DNA of 18,163 bases from Nitrososphaerales archaeon TH5895. Lineage in GTDB: Archaea; Thermoproteota; Nitrososphaeria; Nitrososphaerales; Nitrososphaeraceae. The DNA lies in contig JAATVS010000322.1 in the NCBI GenBank assembly GCA_014523695.1, positions 1-18,163 of the forward strand. Reading direction: 5' to 3'. The first letter of the stretch is position 1. Each line of letters begins with the position of its first letter. The position numbers and the translations under genes are program-made. Below, piece by piece: positions 1 through 8,598 of this stretch. The notes below the pieces were generated by a model. It made no database searches. It was not told the origin of the DNA and worked only from the letters and a program-made list of their open reading frames with translations.

Positions 1-107
1 TTTCTTCTAATTTTAATCATAATAGACCGAAATGTAAACCGGTATATTAACATGAGAGCCAGGTTCTAACAATATCCTACCCAAACGGGTTGCATAAAGC
101 AGATATG

Positions 108-1076
108 CTAAATTCGGTATCTGTTTACAAGATACTCTACCCTTCTTCTTGATCTCACAACCAATTCAGACAAAAGACCAACAACAAGTGCAATGGTTCC
201 AGTCATAAAAAGAAGTGACGAAAAAATTGCTGATGGAAGCGATGTGATCTCGCCGGTAGTTATTTTCTCATTCAAGACGAAATATGCTGGATATATTCCT
301 GCTATGAAAAAACACAGGCTAATCACCGCAAAAAATTTTAAAGGATTTACATTCATTAAAATAAAAAGCAAACTGTGCGCAATTTTAGAACCATCATCTA
401 TTGGACTCAGCTTTGATCTTGTTCCTTTTCTGACCGTGTAACTGATGGGAGTCTCTACTACTCTGTAATTTTTGGCCAGAGCCTCCACTGTCATTTCTAC
501 TTCAATTTCAAAATTGTTACTAAAGAGGACAAGATCCTTGAAAACATTTGAGAACATAGCCCTGTATCCAGATAGAGAATCCGTGACATGAGAGCCCATT
601 GCAAAATTAATAGTGCTATTGAAAATCTTATTACCCACCATATTAAGAAGTGATATGGAGCCTCTTTCCATTTTACCTTTGAGTCTTGAACCTACGACCA
701 TGTCTGCTTTGTTGTTAATTAATGGATCAATTAAAGCGCCCAGGTCCGACACTTCGTACGTACCGTCTGCGTCAATAAAAACAACGATATCTGCCTCCGT
801 ATAATCAACAGCTTGTCTCATAGCATTCCCCTTGCCTTTTCCTTTCTGGGTGATGAATTTCACATTTTCTTTTTTACAAATGTCCAATGTATTATCAGTG
901 GATCCCCCATCTATTACCAAGATTGAAGTGTTTAACGGAAGAATATGATTGCGAATGTCATGTATCAAATTTCCAATTGTCTGCCCTTCATTGAGTGTCG
1001 GTATTATGATTTGTGCTTTTAGACTGGTATTGGCCGGTAAACTCTTTTCTTCGTGTGCAAATTGTTCTTCCTCCAT
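108..1076 (-). CDS. Membrane-anchored family-2 glycosyltransferase (polyprenyl-phosphate sugar synthase type)
   Basis: The 322-residue protein has a GT-A fold of the DPM1/ArnC/AglJ kind, which moves a sugar from a nucleotide donor to a polyprenyl phosphate at the inner face of the membrane. Visible motifs are IPTLNEG (about residues 25-31), DGGSTDNT (56-63), the metal-binding DADG (102-105), VVGSRL (about 127-132) and DSLSGYRAM (about 166-174), in the usual order. Two hydrophobic segments (about 247-267 and 283-305) follow the catalytic domain, and a basic tail (RSRRR) should face the cytoplasm. The ATG at 1076 gives about 20 residues before the first motif. It has no clear ribosome-binding site, but a weak TATA-like stretch lies at 1103-1110, about 29 bases upstream, so a leaderless message is likely. 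It is divergent from the GT4 gene. Family assignment is firm; donor and acceptor are unknown. Confidence 0.92.
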   Translation of the reverse strand: MEEEQFAHEEKSLPANTSLKAQIIIPTLNEGQTIGNLIHDIRNHILPLNTSILVIDGGSTDNTLDICKKENVKFITQKGKGKGNAMRQAVDYTEADIVVFIDADGTYEVSDLGALIDPLINNKADMVVGSRLKGKMERGSISLLNMVGNKIFNSTINFAMGSHVTDSLSGYRAMFSNVFKDLVLFSNNFEIEVEMTVEALAKNYRVVETPISYTVRKGTRSKLSPIDDGSKIAHSLLFILMNVNPLKFFAVISLCFFIAGIYPAYFVLNEKITTGEITSLPSAIFSSLLFMTGTIALVVGLLSELVVRSRRRVEYLVNRYRI

Positions 1077-1162
1077 TGTTAAGTTGGGATAGTGGACTTG
1101 CCATAGATAACTTTTTTCGTCTAGAAAGGATTTATTGACTCTCTATATATGCCGAGAGGAAA

Positions 1163-1177
1163 ATGCTGATTCAGCAT
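1163..1177. repeat. Perfect 7-bp inverted repeat, possible operator
   Basis: ATGCTGA-T-TCAGCAT reads as two perfect 7-base arms around one central base. It lies in the divergent spacer, about 87 bases upstream of the GT2 start. A dimeric helix-turn-helix regulator could bind such a site, but no second copy was seen near the other genes, so the role is a guess. Confidence 0.3.
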
Positions 1178-1303
1178 ATTGTAATCAACAGCAGGCCTAT
1201 TAACAAACAAGCATTCCTTCTGTGGTGTTGTATCATTATCTCTCTTGCTACAATTTCTCCAATTAGTGTCTATTTCCGGAGTGCTCCACCTACCACGTAT
1301 TAA
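1163..1303 (+). CDS. Possible small membrane protein (46 aa)
   Basis: An ATG at 1163 opens 46 codons to TAA at 1301-1303. The predicted peptide has a polar start and one hydrophobic segment (AFLLWCCIIISLATISPISV, about residues 18-37), enough for one membrane span. A purine-rich GAGAGGA lies just upstream of the ATG and a TATA-like TATATAT at 1144-1150, though that box is too close for the usual archaeal spacing. The start codon sits inside a perfect 15-base palindrome (1163-1177). I recognise no family. It may be a chance ORF in the spacer between the two glycosyltransferase genes. Confidence 0.25.
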   Translation: MLIQHIVINSRPINKQAFLLWCCIIISLATISPISVYFRSAPPTTY

Positions 1304-1515
1304 ATCTGAGATACACTTATACGTAAATGCTTAGCATCTAATCTCGACTCAATTCAGTTGCGGCATAATGTTAAGGCACCTGTCACCTTGTCTATTTGTC
1401 ATTCAATTCTAGCTTTGCTATGCCATTATAATATCCCTGTACTGACCTTAGGGCTCTTTAGAACTAGCTTTTACAGGTTTGAAAAAGGAAATGCAAAATC
1501 CCCCGTCCATAAACC

Positions 1516-2853
1516 TTGACTGACATTGATTTTAAGCCTTACGTAGTGATGATTGCTCAGTATTTTCCTCCAGATTACTTGGGACATAGCACTAGGGCGT
1601 ATAATGCAGCGAGGAGTTTGGTCGAACAAGGTTGCAGGGTCACGGTGATAGCTGCGTTTCCTCATTATCCGCATGGAAGGATACCTAAAGAATATGGAAG
1701 ACGGATATTCTCCGTAGAAGATCACGATGGAATTAGAGTATTACGAACATGGGTCCCTTCGATCTCTCATTATACTTATATAAATAGACTAATTGTTCAT
1801 GGTTCATTCATTGTTTCTTCGCTGATGGGATTGTTCCGGACTGGGAAGATGGATGTGATTGTAGCTATGAATCCCAATTTGTTTGCTTTTTTTCCGGCGC
1901 TTATGTTCAAGCTTATTTATAGGAGGAAAATAATTCGTAATGCTGATGACCTCTGGCCCGAGGTTTGGTATGACCTTGGAATTATTAAGTCTAGAATATT
2001 AAGGAAGATCTTGGACTGGATTACTAAGATTTCTTATGATGTCCCGGTTGCAATAACTCCTGTGAGCTCAAGCTACGTACCGACTTTAACTGACAAATAT
2101 CATGTTCCACTGCACAAGATCTTTGTAATAGAGCATGGCGTCGATACAGCCAAGTTTTATCGTACTACAACTGAGAAAAAAGGAAAAGATGACGAGGAAC
2201 ATACAAAATTGGTTCAGTCAGGAGAACCGGAAGATTGTGAAACAGCAATAAAATCGGTATATGCAAATAGGAGAGAGTTTAGTCGGACAAATACCGTAAT
2301 TGTCTATTCAGGTGCGCTGGGGATAGGGTACGATTTTGAACCTGTGATCCGGGCCGCGAAAATTCTTGAAAAGCAGCCAGTTAAATTTATTATCAGAGGA
2401 TCGGGGACCTTGGCTCATGATGAAGAGCGAATTAATCAAATGATAGGCCAAATGGGAGCAAATAACATAGAACTAAGAACCAAATGGTTATCTCCCAAAG
2501 AACTTCTAGATTTTTTAAACCAAGCGGACATTTTTGTTCTTCCAATGAGTTTTGTAGTTGGTTTTGATAAGGGCCTTCCCACTAAACTTTTAGAATATCA
2601 AGCCCTAGGAAAACCTATAATATGCATATCCAATGGTGAAGCCTCTCACTTTGTGCTTAGGACGCGAAGCGGGTTGGTCAGCAAAAGCAAAGATGCACAT
2701 GAGATAGCAGATCTCATAATGAAATTAGCAGTTGATAAGGATTTGGCGAATGAGCTAGGGATGAACGGATACAATTTCATACAGGAAAACTTGACTTTAA
2801 AGAAAATTGGCGAGCGATTTATGAAAATAATAGCAACACAGTGCAGGAGCTAA
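1516..2853 (+). CDS. Family-4 glycosyltransferase, WbuB-like
   Basis: The 445-residue GT-B protein would move a sugar from a nucleotide donor to a growing lipid-linked glycan in the cytoplasm. The N-terminal domain begins with the first Rossmann strand and a nucleotide-sugar loop (IAQYFPPDYLGHSTRA, about residues 13-28). The hinge has IEHGVD (about 205-210), and the C-terminal domain has VYSGALGIGYDFEPV (about 263-277), RGSG, the donor-site segment LPTKLLEYQALGKPI (about 354-368) and NGEASHFV. This pattern is close to the WbuB-like subgroup. An Asp/Glu/Lys-rich insertion (about 217-245) sits between the domains. The TTG at 1516 keeps the first beta strand; the in-frame TAA at 1510 excludes anything further upstream, and GTG 1546 or ATG 1549 would cut the strand. 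A better-looking ATG at 1491, after GAAAAAGGAA, is in another frame and stops at 1521, so a small frameshift at the 5' end is possible. Confidence 0.9.
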   Translation: MTDIDFKPYVVMIAQYFPPDYLGHSTRAYNAARSLVEQGCRVTVIAAFPHYPHGRIPKEYGRRIFSVEDHDGIRVLRTWVPSISHYTYINRLIVHGSFIVSSLMGLFRTGKMDVIVAMNPNLFAFFPALMFKLIYRRKIIRNADDLWPEVWYDLGIIKSRILRKILDWITKISYDVPVAITPVSSSYVPTLTDKYHVPLHKIFVIEHGVDTAKFYRTTTEKKGKDDEEHTKLVQSGEPEDCETAIKSVYANRREFSRTNTVIVYSGALGIGYDFEPVIRAAKILEKQPVKFIIRGSGTLAHDEERINQMIGQMGANNIELRTKWLSPKELLDFLNQADIFVLPMSFVVGFDKGLPTKLLEYQALGKPIICISNGEASHFVLRTRSGLVSKSKDAHEIADLIMKLAVDKDLANELGMNGYNFIQENLTLKKIGERFMKIIATQCRS

Positions 2854-3120
2854 TCCATTTTAAGAGGTTTTCTCTGGCTTCTATAAACCTGTTGAGCACT
2901 ACACGTATTCATTTTTGAAATGTTTCGACTCATAGTACCGTTCCATTTTAATTATATAATTTCTGATAGACTCGTAACATGTGAATATGAATTCTATCAG
3001 TCAGTACCCTTTTTCATGCTTTCTTCTCGAGGACGCCGAAGATATATAAAGCGTCAAAAGTAATAGGACTATCCGATGATACTTTGCACGATACCTTTGA
3101 TTAATCCTACATATTACAAT

Positions 3121-3129
3121 TATTTTATA
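3121..3129 (+). promoter_or_regulatory. TATA-like box for the 3152 gene
   Basis: TATTTTATA is centred about 27 bases upstream of the ATG at 3152. In archaea transcription starts about 25-27 bases after the TATA centre, so the message would begin at or next to the start codon (leaderless). Confidence 0.55.
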
Positions 3130-3151
3130 GAACAATAAATAGTGGCAATCT

Positions 3152-5257
3152 ATGATCACTACGCCAGATGTTTTCATATACATAATATTGCAATTTCTAA
3201 TTTATTTTCCTGCTGGCTTTATCATTCTACGTAATAGAATGAAAGCATACCCATTTCTGATAAGCCTGCCCATCTTTATTTGCACCGGTCTCTTTGTCGA
3301 ATTGATCATACTATCAATAATAGGAATCTTCTATGTGGGTGATTTAGTACTTGTATCGACCTCAATTATTTTTTATATTGTAATATTTCGTATCTACAAG
3401 AATTACTTCTCACTTACGTGCTTGAAGGTTACACTAAAACAGTCATTCAGAAAAATCAGAGCTGTTCATATTGTTACCTTATCAATATTCATCGTCACCA
3501 TTTCTGGTTTTTCGTTACTAGCCGGCTTTATGGAATGGCCCCGTGGACATGATGCCCTCCTGCATGGATATCTTACAAGTATATTAGTGCACAACCATAA
3601 ACTTCAAACTACTCTCGCCCCTTTTGCTCCCACCCAAAGCTGGTTAGAACCATTTGGATTGCATCTTATGTCGGGCAACCTGTCCATGTTAGTAGGAATA
3701 TTCCCTGGTGAATCGCTTCTTGTTTTTGCTACAACTTTATTAATTCTATTTGTACTATTGACCTATTCCTTAGTTTACGTATTAACTAAATCACTAGCGT
3801 TTTCCGTACTGGCTTCAACCGCAGTGTTCTATTTTTATCCCGCTCTAAATTTAGAATACTCATTGATAGGCCTGTATTATCTTGGTGCTCATGCAGCTCT
3901 TTTTGGTGATTTAGGTTTGGTACTGTTTTTGACCTATGTTTCTGTTTTCAAAGATTCATTGCAATCCAAAAAATTATACTCGATCATAGCAATATCGTTA
4001 ATAGGACTTTTAGTAGTATACCCTCCGTTCATCATTATTCCTCTCATATATTTGATAATAATGGAAATAAAATCTATTGTGCGGGGAACCAAACATCTTT
4101 TACAATTCATTCGCGGATTTTTTATACGCAAAAGTCATGAAGTTAGTTATACTAGTAGAAACAATGATTTGCATTCTACGTCATTTTACCGAACTATTTT
4201 AGACACAGTAAAGTCAAATCATAAATTGAAGTTCACAATTATTATAGTTTCATTAATTGTGCTCATAATTCCATTCACTCTTCAAATTCCCAATATTTTC
4301 GTACCATCGTCATCAGAAATTAGTAGACTTATCGAACTAGGTGAGAGACTTGCCCTTTTCTCGGAATGGTATCAATTCCCATTTGAAAGATTTGCAGCCG
4401 ATATCCCAACTATATGTATAGTTCTTGTTACTATTATACTAGCAATTGATTCATTATTGAAAAAGAAACGTGTTGCACTAAGTATATTCTATTTACTGTA
4501 TACTGGTATAGAACTCTTATCTATCCGTGAAGGATCAACATCTGATCTTTTTTGGATTTTTTATCCATCACGGCTATTTCCTATTCTAGTTTTATTCTCT
4601 TGGATAGCATTATCAGTCTATGTTAATGATAGATGGATTTATTTAGAGCGCTTAGTTCAAAGAAAAATTACATCTGATTCCAAAGCGAGAATCAGAAAAG
4701 TATTATTGGATTTGTCCAAACCAATATTTGCTGTAGTAGTGATTTCGGCATTCTTTCTGTCTGCTATTATATACAATATGTCATTTGAAAATGCAAAGTA
4801 CTGGGGTAACCCCAACATTTCATTTAGAAATGACTATGAGTTACTGTCTTGGGTTAGTCAAAATACAGATTCCTCTAGCTTGATTATGAATGATTATTCA
4901 TGGAATAGCCAATTTCTGGAGTCATTTTCCGCAAAGAATGTCACAGCTAGTCATTGGCCATCCAGTATTGATGAATTAGCAAAAGCAAGAGACAATCAAA
5001 TTGCATGGAATAGACCAGAATTTATAGCGGACTTTATAAGGAAATATAATGTAAGTTACATACTTTTGGTCGATGACCCTCTAGATTATAATCCATTGTC
5101 TGTTGGAGGAGATAACCAGTTCTACCTTAAAACTATCAATCGTATTACATACAAAAATATCTTTAACCATATGCCGTTTTTGAAATTGATGAAGGATGGG
5201 CCAGAACCAGATAGCGGCGCAGTTTATAAAGTTGTTTTAAATAACAGCCGATCTTAA
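3152..5257 (+). CDS. Large multi-pass membrane protein, putative GT-C-type glycosyltransferase
   Basis: The 701-residue protein has many hydrophobic spans from residue 8 to about 550, then a soluble C-terminal part of about 150 residues. After the early spans comes an extracytoplasmic loop with MEWPRGHDALLHGYL (about 127-141). An acidic residue next to His in the first large outer loop is the usual place for the catalytic Asp of GT-C enzymes (the STT3/AglB, PMT and ArnT group), which use lipid-linked sugars. The C-terminal part opens with YELLSWVSQNTDSSSLIMND, a pattern common after the last span in such proteins, and ends with GAVYKVV. I see no WWDYG-type STT3 motif, so oligosaccharyltransferase activity cannot be claimed. 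The ATG is supported by a TATA-like box at leaderless spacing. It converges on the NHL protein gene with 9 bases between. The glycosyltransferase role rests on topology and neighbours. Confidence 0.72.
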   Translation: MITTPDVFIYIILQFLIYFPAGFIILRNRMKAYPFLISLPIFICTGLFVELIILSIIGIFYVGDLVLVSTSIIFYIVIFRIYKNYFSLTCLKVTLKQSFRKIRAVHIVTLSIFIVTISGFSLLAGFMEWPRGHDALLHGYLTSILVHNHKLQTTLAPFAPTQSWLEPFGLHLMSGNLSMLVGIFPGESLLVFATTLLILFVLLTYSLVYVLTKSLAFSVLASTAVFYFYPALNLEYSLIGLYYLGAHAALFGDLGLVLFLTYVSVFKDSLQSKKLYSIIAISLIGLLVVYPPFIIIPLIYLIIMEIKSIVRGTKHLLQFIRGFFIRKSHEVSYTSRNNDLHSTSFYRTILDTVKSNHKLKFTIIIVSLIVLIIPFTLQIPNIFVPSSSEISRLIELGERLALFSEWYQFPFERFAADIPTICIVLVTIILAIDSLLKKKRVALSIFYLLYTGIELLSIREGSTSDLFWIFYPSRLFPILVLFSWIALSVYVNDRWIYLERLVQRKITSDSKARIRKVLLDLSKPIFAVVVISAFFLSAIIYNMSFENAKYWGNPNISFRNDYELLSWVSQNTDSSSLIMNDYSWNSQFLESFSAKNVTASHWPSSIDELAKARDNQIAWNRPEFIADFIRKYNVSYILLVDDPLDYNPLSVGGDNQFYLKTINRITYKNIFNHMPFLKLMKDGPEPDSGAVYKVVLNNSRS

Positions 5258-5266
5258 ATCCTTGAT

Positions 5267-6424
5267 TTACTTGTACTGCGGAAAAATTTGGATTCTATCA
5301 TTTCCGAATGTTGTATAGATGGCTCCGCCGGATCCCACCGCCACGCCAGATTTTTCTATTGGGATGCCCGTGACTGGAACATGGCCCACTCCACCTGAGA
5401 GATCCCATTTATTCACAAATGTTCCATTTGAATTAAATTTCTGAATACGATTATTATTTTGGTCTAGTACATAAACAAATCCATTGGGGTCTACTGCGAT
5501 ACCACCATTAGGGAACATAAATTCATTGTTTTCTGCCGAGGGACATGATTTTGATCCAGGAATAAAAAATAGGAACTGAAGACGCTGACATTCAGTGCCC
5601 CATTTTGTTACAAATGTACCGTTATTAGTAAACTTCTGTATGCGACTATTTCTCTGATCTACAACATATACGAATCCCGAAGGATCAACTGCAATACCTT
5701 TTGCCATATTAAACTGACCATCCCCCAATGATAAAGGTCCTTCTCCATCAGGGTCAATGCAGCCATTCTTACCATAAAAGATATCGTTGAACCAACACAT
5801 TGAACCCCATTTTGTGACAAATGTACCATTACTGGTAAATTTCTGTATTCGGCTTGACCCGGCTGCTTCTCCCATCTCGACTGTAAAAACATTGCCTGAC
5901 ACATCTGCTGCGACATCCATCAAGTTAGAAAACTTTCCATTAGCAAGACCATGGGAACCCCATTTAGTGACAAATGTACCATTACTGGTAAATTTCTGTA
6001 TTTCATTATTTGCATAATCGGATACATATACATAGCCGAGACCATCCGTGGTTATCCCAGAAGGATATCTAAACTCACCATCACCTGAACCTGGCCCTCC
6101 CCATCTTGACAAAAACGTACCATTGCTTGAGAATTGGTACACACTTGTATCCTGGGGGTTTAATACATACGTGTTATTGTCACGACCCATGACTATATCT
6201 GATGGAAAGAACAATCCTCTCTTTACGAGAGTACAGCCTTGGGTAGCATCGTAGCTAATGTCAGATTGAGGACAAATATCGCTGTAGAAGAGATTAAATT
6301 TGTCCTCGTACTGAGACTGGACTGCAAGGGCCGAAGTACCCGTATATAGTAGAAAGAATATTAGAACGAAACATGTAAAATAAAGTAGAAGGCCTACATA
6401 ACATCTATCTATTTTTATCAACAC
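5267..6424 (-). CDS. Secreted NHL-repeat beta-propeller with an N-G-T sequon in five repeats
   Basis: The 385-residue protein starts with a short basic stretch and a strongly hydrophobic segment (about residues 11-35), a signal peptide or membrane anchor, so it should act outside the cell. It then has NHL-type repeats of the form IAVDPSGFVYVVDQRNSRIQ plus KFTxNGTFVTKWG, probably six blades with two Cys-containing insertions in loops. NHL propellers bind proteins, RNA or carbohydrate; no catalytic residues are apparent. NGTF recurs five times at the equivalent position, each a potential N-glycosylation site (N-X-T). Two repeats share 36 identical bases (5814-5849 and 5967-6002). The start is GTG at 6424, directly after an in-frame TAG; no ATG occurs before residue about 79, which would remove the signal segment. 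A TATA-like TCTATATGT (6457-6465) lies about 38 bases upstream. Confidence 0.9.
   Translation of the reverse strand: MLIKIDRCYVGLLLYFTCFVLIFFLLYTGTSALAVQSQYEDKFNLFYSDICPQSDISYDATQGCTLVKRGLFFPSDIVMGRDNNTYVLNPQDTSVYQFSSNGTFLSRWGGPGSGDGEFRYPSGITTDGLGYVYVSDYANNEIQKFTSNGTFVTKWGSHGLANGKFSNLMDVAADVSGNVFTVEMGEAAGSSRIQKFTSNGTFVTKWGSMCWFNDIFYGKNGCIDPDGEGPLSLGDGQFNMAKGIAVDPSGFVYVVDQRNSRIQKFTNNGTFVTKWGTECQRLQFLFFIPGSKSCPSAENNEFMFPNGGIAVDPNGFVYVLDQNNNRIQKFNSNGTFVNKWDLSGGVGHVPVTGIPIEKSGVAVGSGGAIYTTFGNDRIQIFPQYK
5814..6002 (-). repeat. 36-bp identical direct repeat inside the NHL gene
   Basis: Bases 5814-5849 and 5967-6002 are identical over 36 positions and encode the conserved part of the blade (the QKFTSNGTFVT region). 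Other blades have diverged at the DNA level, so these two reflect a recent duplication or conversion between adjacent blades. Confidence 0.75.
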
Positions 6425-6808
6425 CTATTTCTGTATGCCGCAAGATCGCTTTGGTGACATATAGACATTCGCTTCCAATGGTATGAAAATATTCTGGCGG
6501 CAGCGTAATTCTTTGACAAGGTAATGCTTATCTTGTAACTTGAAAGGGGCCGATTGATGAATGATTCATTCCAGAATTGACAACATAAAGGAATAATAAT
6601 GTGCACGCTCCGGCAGGCACTTCCATGATGCATTCGTCCAAAGTACTGGTTTGGTAGGCTGAAAACGGATTGAAGTGGCGGTATAAGGCCTTTCGTTGTA
6701 GGTCCCTTGGTCCTCGCTTAATTTGCGTTGTAGTTCAACTATATGCATTCTAATATTGCTAAGTACTACAAGCTAAAAAACCTAAATCCTGCTATTGATA
6801 ACTATCAT
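6425..6808. other. No clear gene; upstream region of the NHL gene
   Basis: This stretch holds the presumed promoter of the NHL gene (TATA-like 6457-6465 on the minus strand). A 60-codon minus-strand ORF (6566-6748, starting MHIVELQRKL) and an overlapping 71-codon ORF (6418-6633) exist, but they overlap in different frames, have no recognisable domain or clear promoter, and are not called as genes. Confidence 0.4.
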
Positions 6809-7254
6809 TCAGCACCAGCCACTGCATTCTCCCTTAGAATCTTTGATTCTGTAAACCTGTGGTACTTCCTTTCTTATTTCTTGATGCTTTACTGGGTCGG
6901 CTGTTACTAAAGCATAAAACCATTCGTAAACTCTCCCATACTGTTTTTTTCATATTCTTGGCCTACTGCTTCAAAGGCATGTACAACCTCTCTATTTGGA
7001 AATAATGAGGAACCTAATTCTGTGGCTTTCAATTGATTAGTTGCTGCCTACCTATCTATCTTTGAGTATCGAAAAGACTGCTCCTTTTCCTGGTAGTTCC
7101 AAATCTCCAGTCCCTAGAAACTCACTTTCATTTCATTATGTCTTTAGTTATGTGGTTTTCAACAAATGATATTGGAGCATTGAACACTTCCGCAATCTCC
7201 TTAATACTCCATCCATGGTTTGATATTAATTTAGTTCCACAATAAGATGTTCTA
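6809..7254 (-). pseudogene. Decayed helix-turn-helix protein gene, several frameshifts
   Basis: Reading the minus strand, protein-like segments follow one another in order but in changing frames. First is SILEHLIVELN (about 7250-7222), then LISNHGWSIKEIAEVF and APISFVENHI ending at a TGA at 7128-7130, which has the layout of a helix-turn-helix domain. Next come GDLELPGKGAVFSILKDR (about 7112-7055), LKATELGSSLFPNREVV continuing to GQEYEKN (7032 to about 6944), and finally RVYEWFYALVTADPV to KGECSGWC with a TGA at 6809-6811. The last break falls at a run of seven T on the plus strand (6944-6950); removing two bases there joins QEYEK to QYGRVYEWFY without a gap. No start codon precedes the first segment. 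The original was probably a DNA-binding protein of about 140-150 residues; I cannot name the family. Confidence 0.55.
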
Positions 7255-7491
7255 GTATGCTAGTTCTACAATAGTATGGTTGATTGATACTGTCTGAGGT
7301 TCTCCTAGTCTATAATCTAGTAACCAGCTTGAGAATTGCATCTGTGTAAAGTGACTTACAGGTCTAACTTCAAGAAAATACCCGACTAGGATGAGGTAGC
7401 ATTTAACTAACTGGTTTTAGAAACTTCTTGATTTATGACGGTACACGGTTCATGTACATATTTATAGCTGTCTCATTATCTTCCTTTTTGC
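7255..7491. other. Non-coding spacer with the first epimerase promoter
   Basis: No ORF or remnant is convincing here. The only clear signal is a TATA-like ATATTTATA at 7458-7466, centred about 29 bases upstream of the TTG start at 7492. Confidence 0.4.
7458..7466 (+). promoter_or_regulatory. TATA-like box for the 7492 epimerase gene
   Basis: ATATTTATA is centred about 29 bases upstream of TTG 7492, which supports a leaderless message starting at that TTG. Confidence 0.5.
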
Positions 7492-8502
7492 TTGTATTGG
7501 GCTGGAAAACGAGTACTGGTAACTGGAGGGGCCGGGCATATAGGATCTGCTCTCGTAGGCCGTTTAGCCGAAGAAGGAGCGCAAGTTAGAGTCGTTGATA
7601 ATTTATGGCGTGGATCCGTTGAATATCTGCTTGATCAAGATGGTAAACCTGTAATTGATTTGGAGAAGGATTTCATTAATTCTGATCTTCGTGAAATGCG
7701 GAACAGCGATAAGGCTATGGAGGACATCGATTTCGTTTTTCATTTAGCCGACGTGGTAGCTGGAATCACATTTGTGTTTGACAACCAACCATTTGTCTAT
7801 AGAAGTAACGCACTGATTAATTCGAATGTCTTCGAGTCTGCCATGAGGCAGAAAGTGCAAGGACTAGTATACGTTGGAGCAGCGTGCGCATATCCCCACG
7901 AGAAACAAAATGATCTCAGTCATCCCCTCTTCAAAGAGGAAGACATGTATCCTGCAAATCCTGAATCTGCTTACGGCTGGAGCAAACTTATGGGAGAGTA
8001 CGAGTGCAGCTTGTACAGTAAATCTGGAATGCTCAACTCTGCTATCCTGCGTCTACATAATGTATATGGTCCTCATAGCGACCTTTCCTTGGAGAGGTCT
8101 CAAGTAATTCCTGCTACAATCCGCAAAGCAATTAGATATCCGACCGAAAGATTCGTGATATGGGGTAATGGCAAACAGAACAGGTCATTTGTCTATGTTT
8201 CAGATGTTGTAGAAGCGCTCCTTTTAGCAGCGCAGAAAGGGCTCAATAAGGGTCCAATACAAATTGGAACAGACAAAAAGACAACAATTGACGAGCTAGC
8301 AGACGTGGTTATAGAAATTTCGGGCAAAGACATAAAGAAAGAATATGATACAACCAAACCTGTGGGTGACATTGGAAGAGCAGCCGATTGTTCTCTAGCC
8401 AGCAGCACATTAGGATGGAAGCCAAGAGTCTCAATCGAGGAGGGGCTCAGAGAAACCTATGAGTGGGCGTCTTCGCATTTAAAATCGCATGGAAAGATTT
8501 AG
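7492..8502 (+). CDS. NAD-dependent sugar-nucleotide epimerase/dehydratase, GDP-mannose 3,5-epimerase-like
   Basis: The 336-residue extended short-chain dehydrogenase would epimerise or dehydrate a nucleotide sugar in the cytoplasm. The N-terminal Rossmann motif is VTGGAGHIGS (about 10-19) and VVDNL follows strand 2. The catalytic pair is YGWSK (Tyr161, Lys165), and GAACAYP (about 129-135) stands where GDP-mannose 3,5-epimerase has SSACIYP, including the cysteine. The stretch from EEDMYPANPESAY through LRLHNVYGP to IWGNGKQNRSFVYVSD is also most like that enzyme. However, the lysine that pairs with the catalytic cysteine appears to be replaced by Gln204, so the exact reaction is uncertain; UDP-glucose 4-epimerase-type activity is the alternative. 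The TTG start is the only one that keeps the Rossmann strand, and a TATA-like box sits at leaderless distance. Its 3' end is duplicated in the pseudogene at 8652-9071. Confidence 0.9.
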   Translation: MYWAGKRVLVTGGAGHIGSALVGRLAEEGAQVRVVDNLWRGSVEYLLDQDGKPVIDLEKDFINSDLREMRNSDKAMEDIDFVFHLADVVAGITFVFDNQPFVYRSNALINSNVFESAMRQKVQGLVYVGAACAYPHEKQNDLSHPLFKEEDMYPANPESAYGWSKLMGEYECSLYSKSGMLNSAILRLHNVYGPHSDLSLERSQVIPATIRKAIRYPTERFVIWGNGKQNRSFVYVSDVVEALLLAAQKGLNKGPIQIGTDKKTTIDELADVVIEISGKDIKKEYDTTKPVGDIGRAADCSLASSTLGWKPRVSIEEGLRETYEWASSHLKSHGKI

Positions 8503-8581
8503 AGCATCAAGACATCTAGTCAAATGTTGGTGGTACAGGAAACTACTTTTAAGTATCCCGTAATGGGTGTGTGACTAGGGT

Positions 8582-8588
8582 GTTTTTT
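8582..8588 (+). terminator. Possible T-run terminator after the first epimerase gene
   Basis: A run of seven T lies about 80 bases past the stop at 8502 and just before the duplicated promoter of the pseudogene. Archaeal termination commonly uses T-runs without a hairpin. The evidence is only the run itself. Confidence 0.3.
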
Positions 8589-8598
8589 TAGGAACATT

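Noticed and set aside
2865..2890. Hairpin terminator after the GT4 gene (AGGTTT and AAACCT)
   Set aside because: The stem is only 6 bases with a 14-base loop and no T-run after it.
3152..5257. Calling this protein an STT3/AglB oligosaccharyltransferase
   Set aside because: No WWDYG-type motif or matching C-terminal domain was found, so only a GT-C-like call is supported.
6418..6748. Two overlapping minus-strand ORFs of 71 and 60 codons upstream of the NHL gene
   Set aside because: They overlap in different frames, show no recognisable domain, and one runs into the NHL gene start; more likely chance ORFs.
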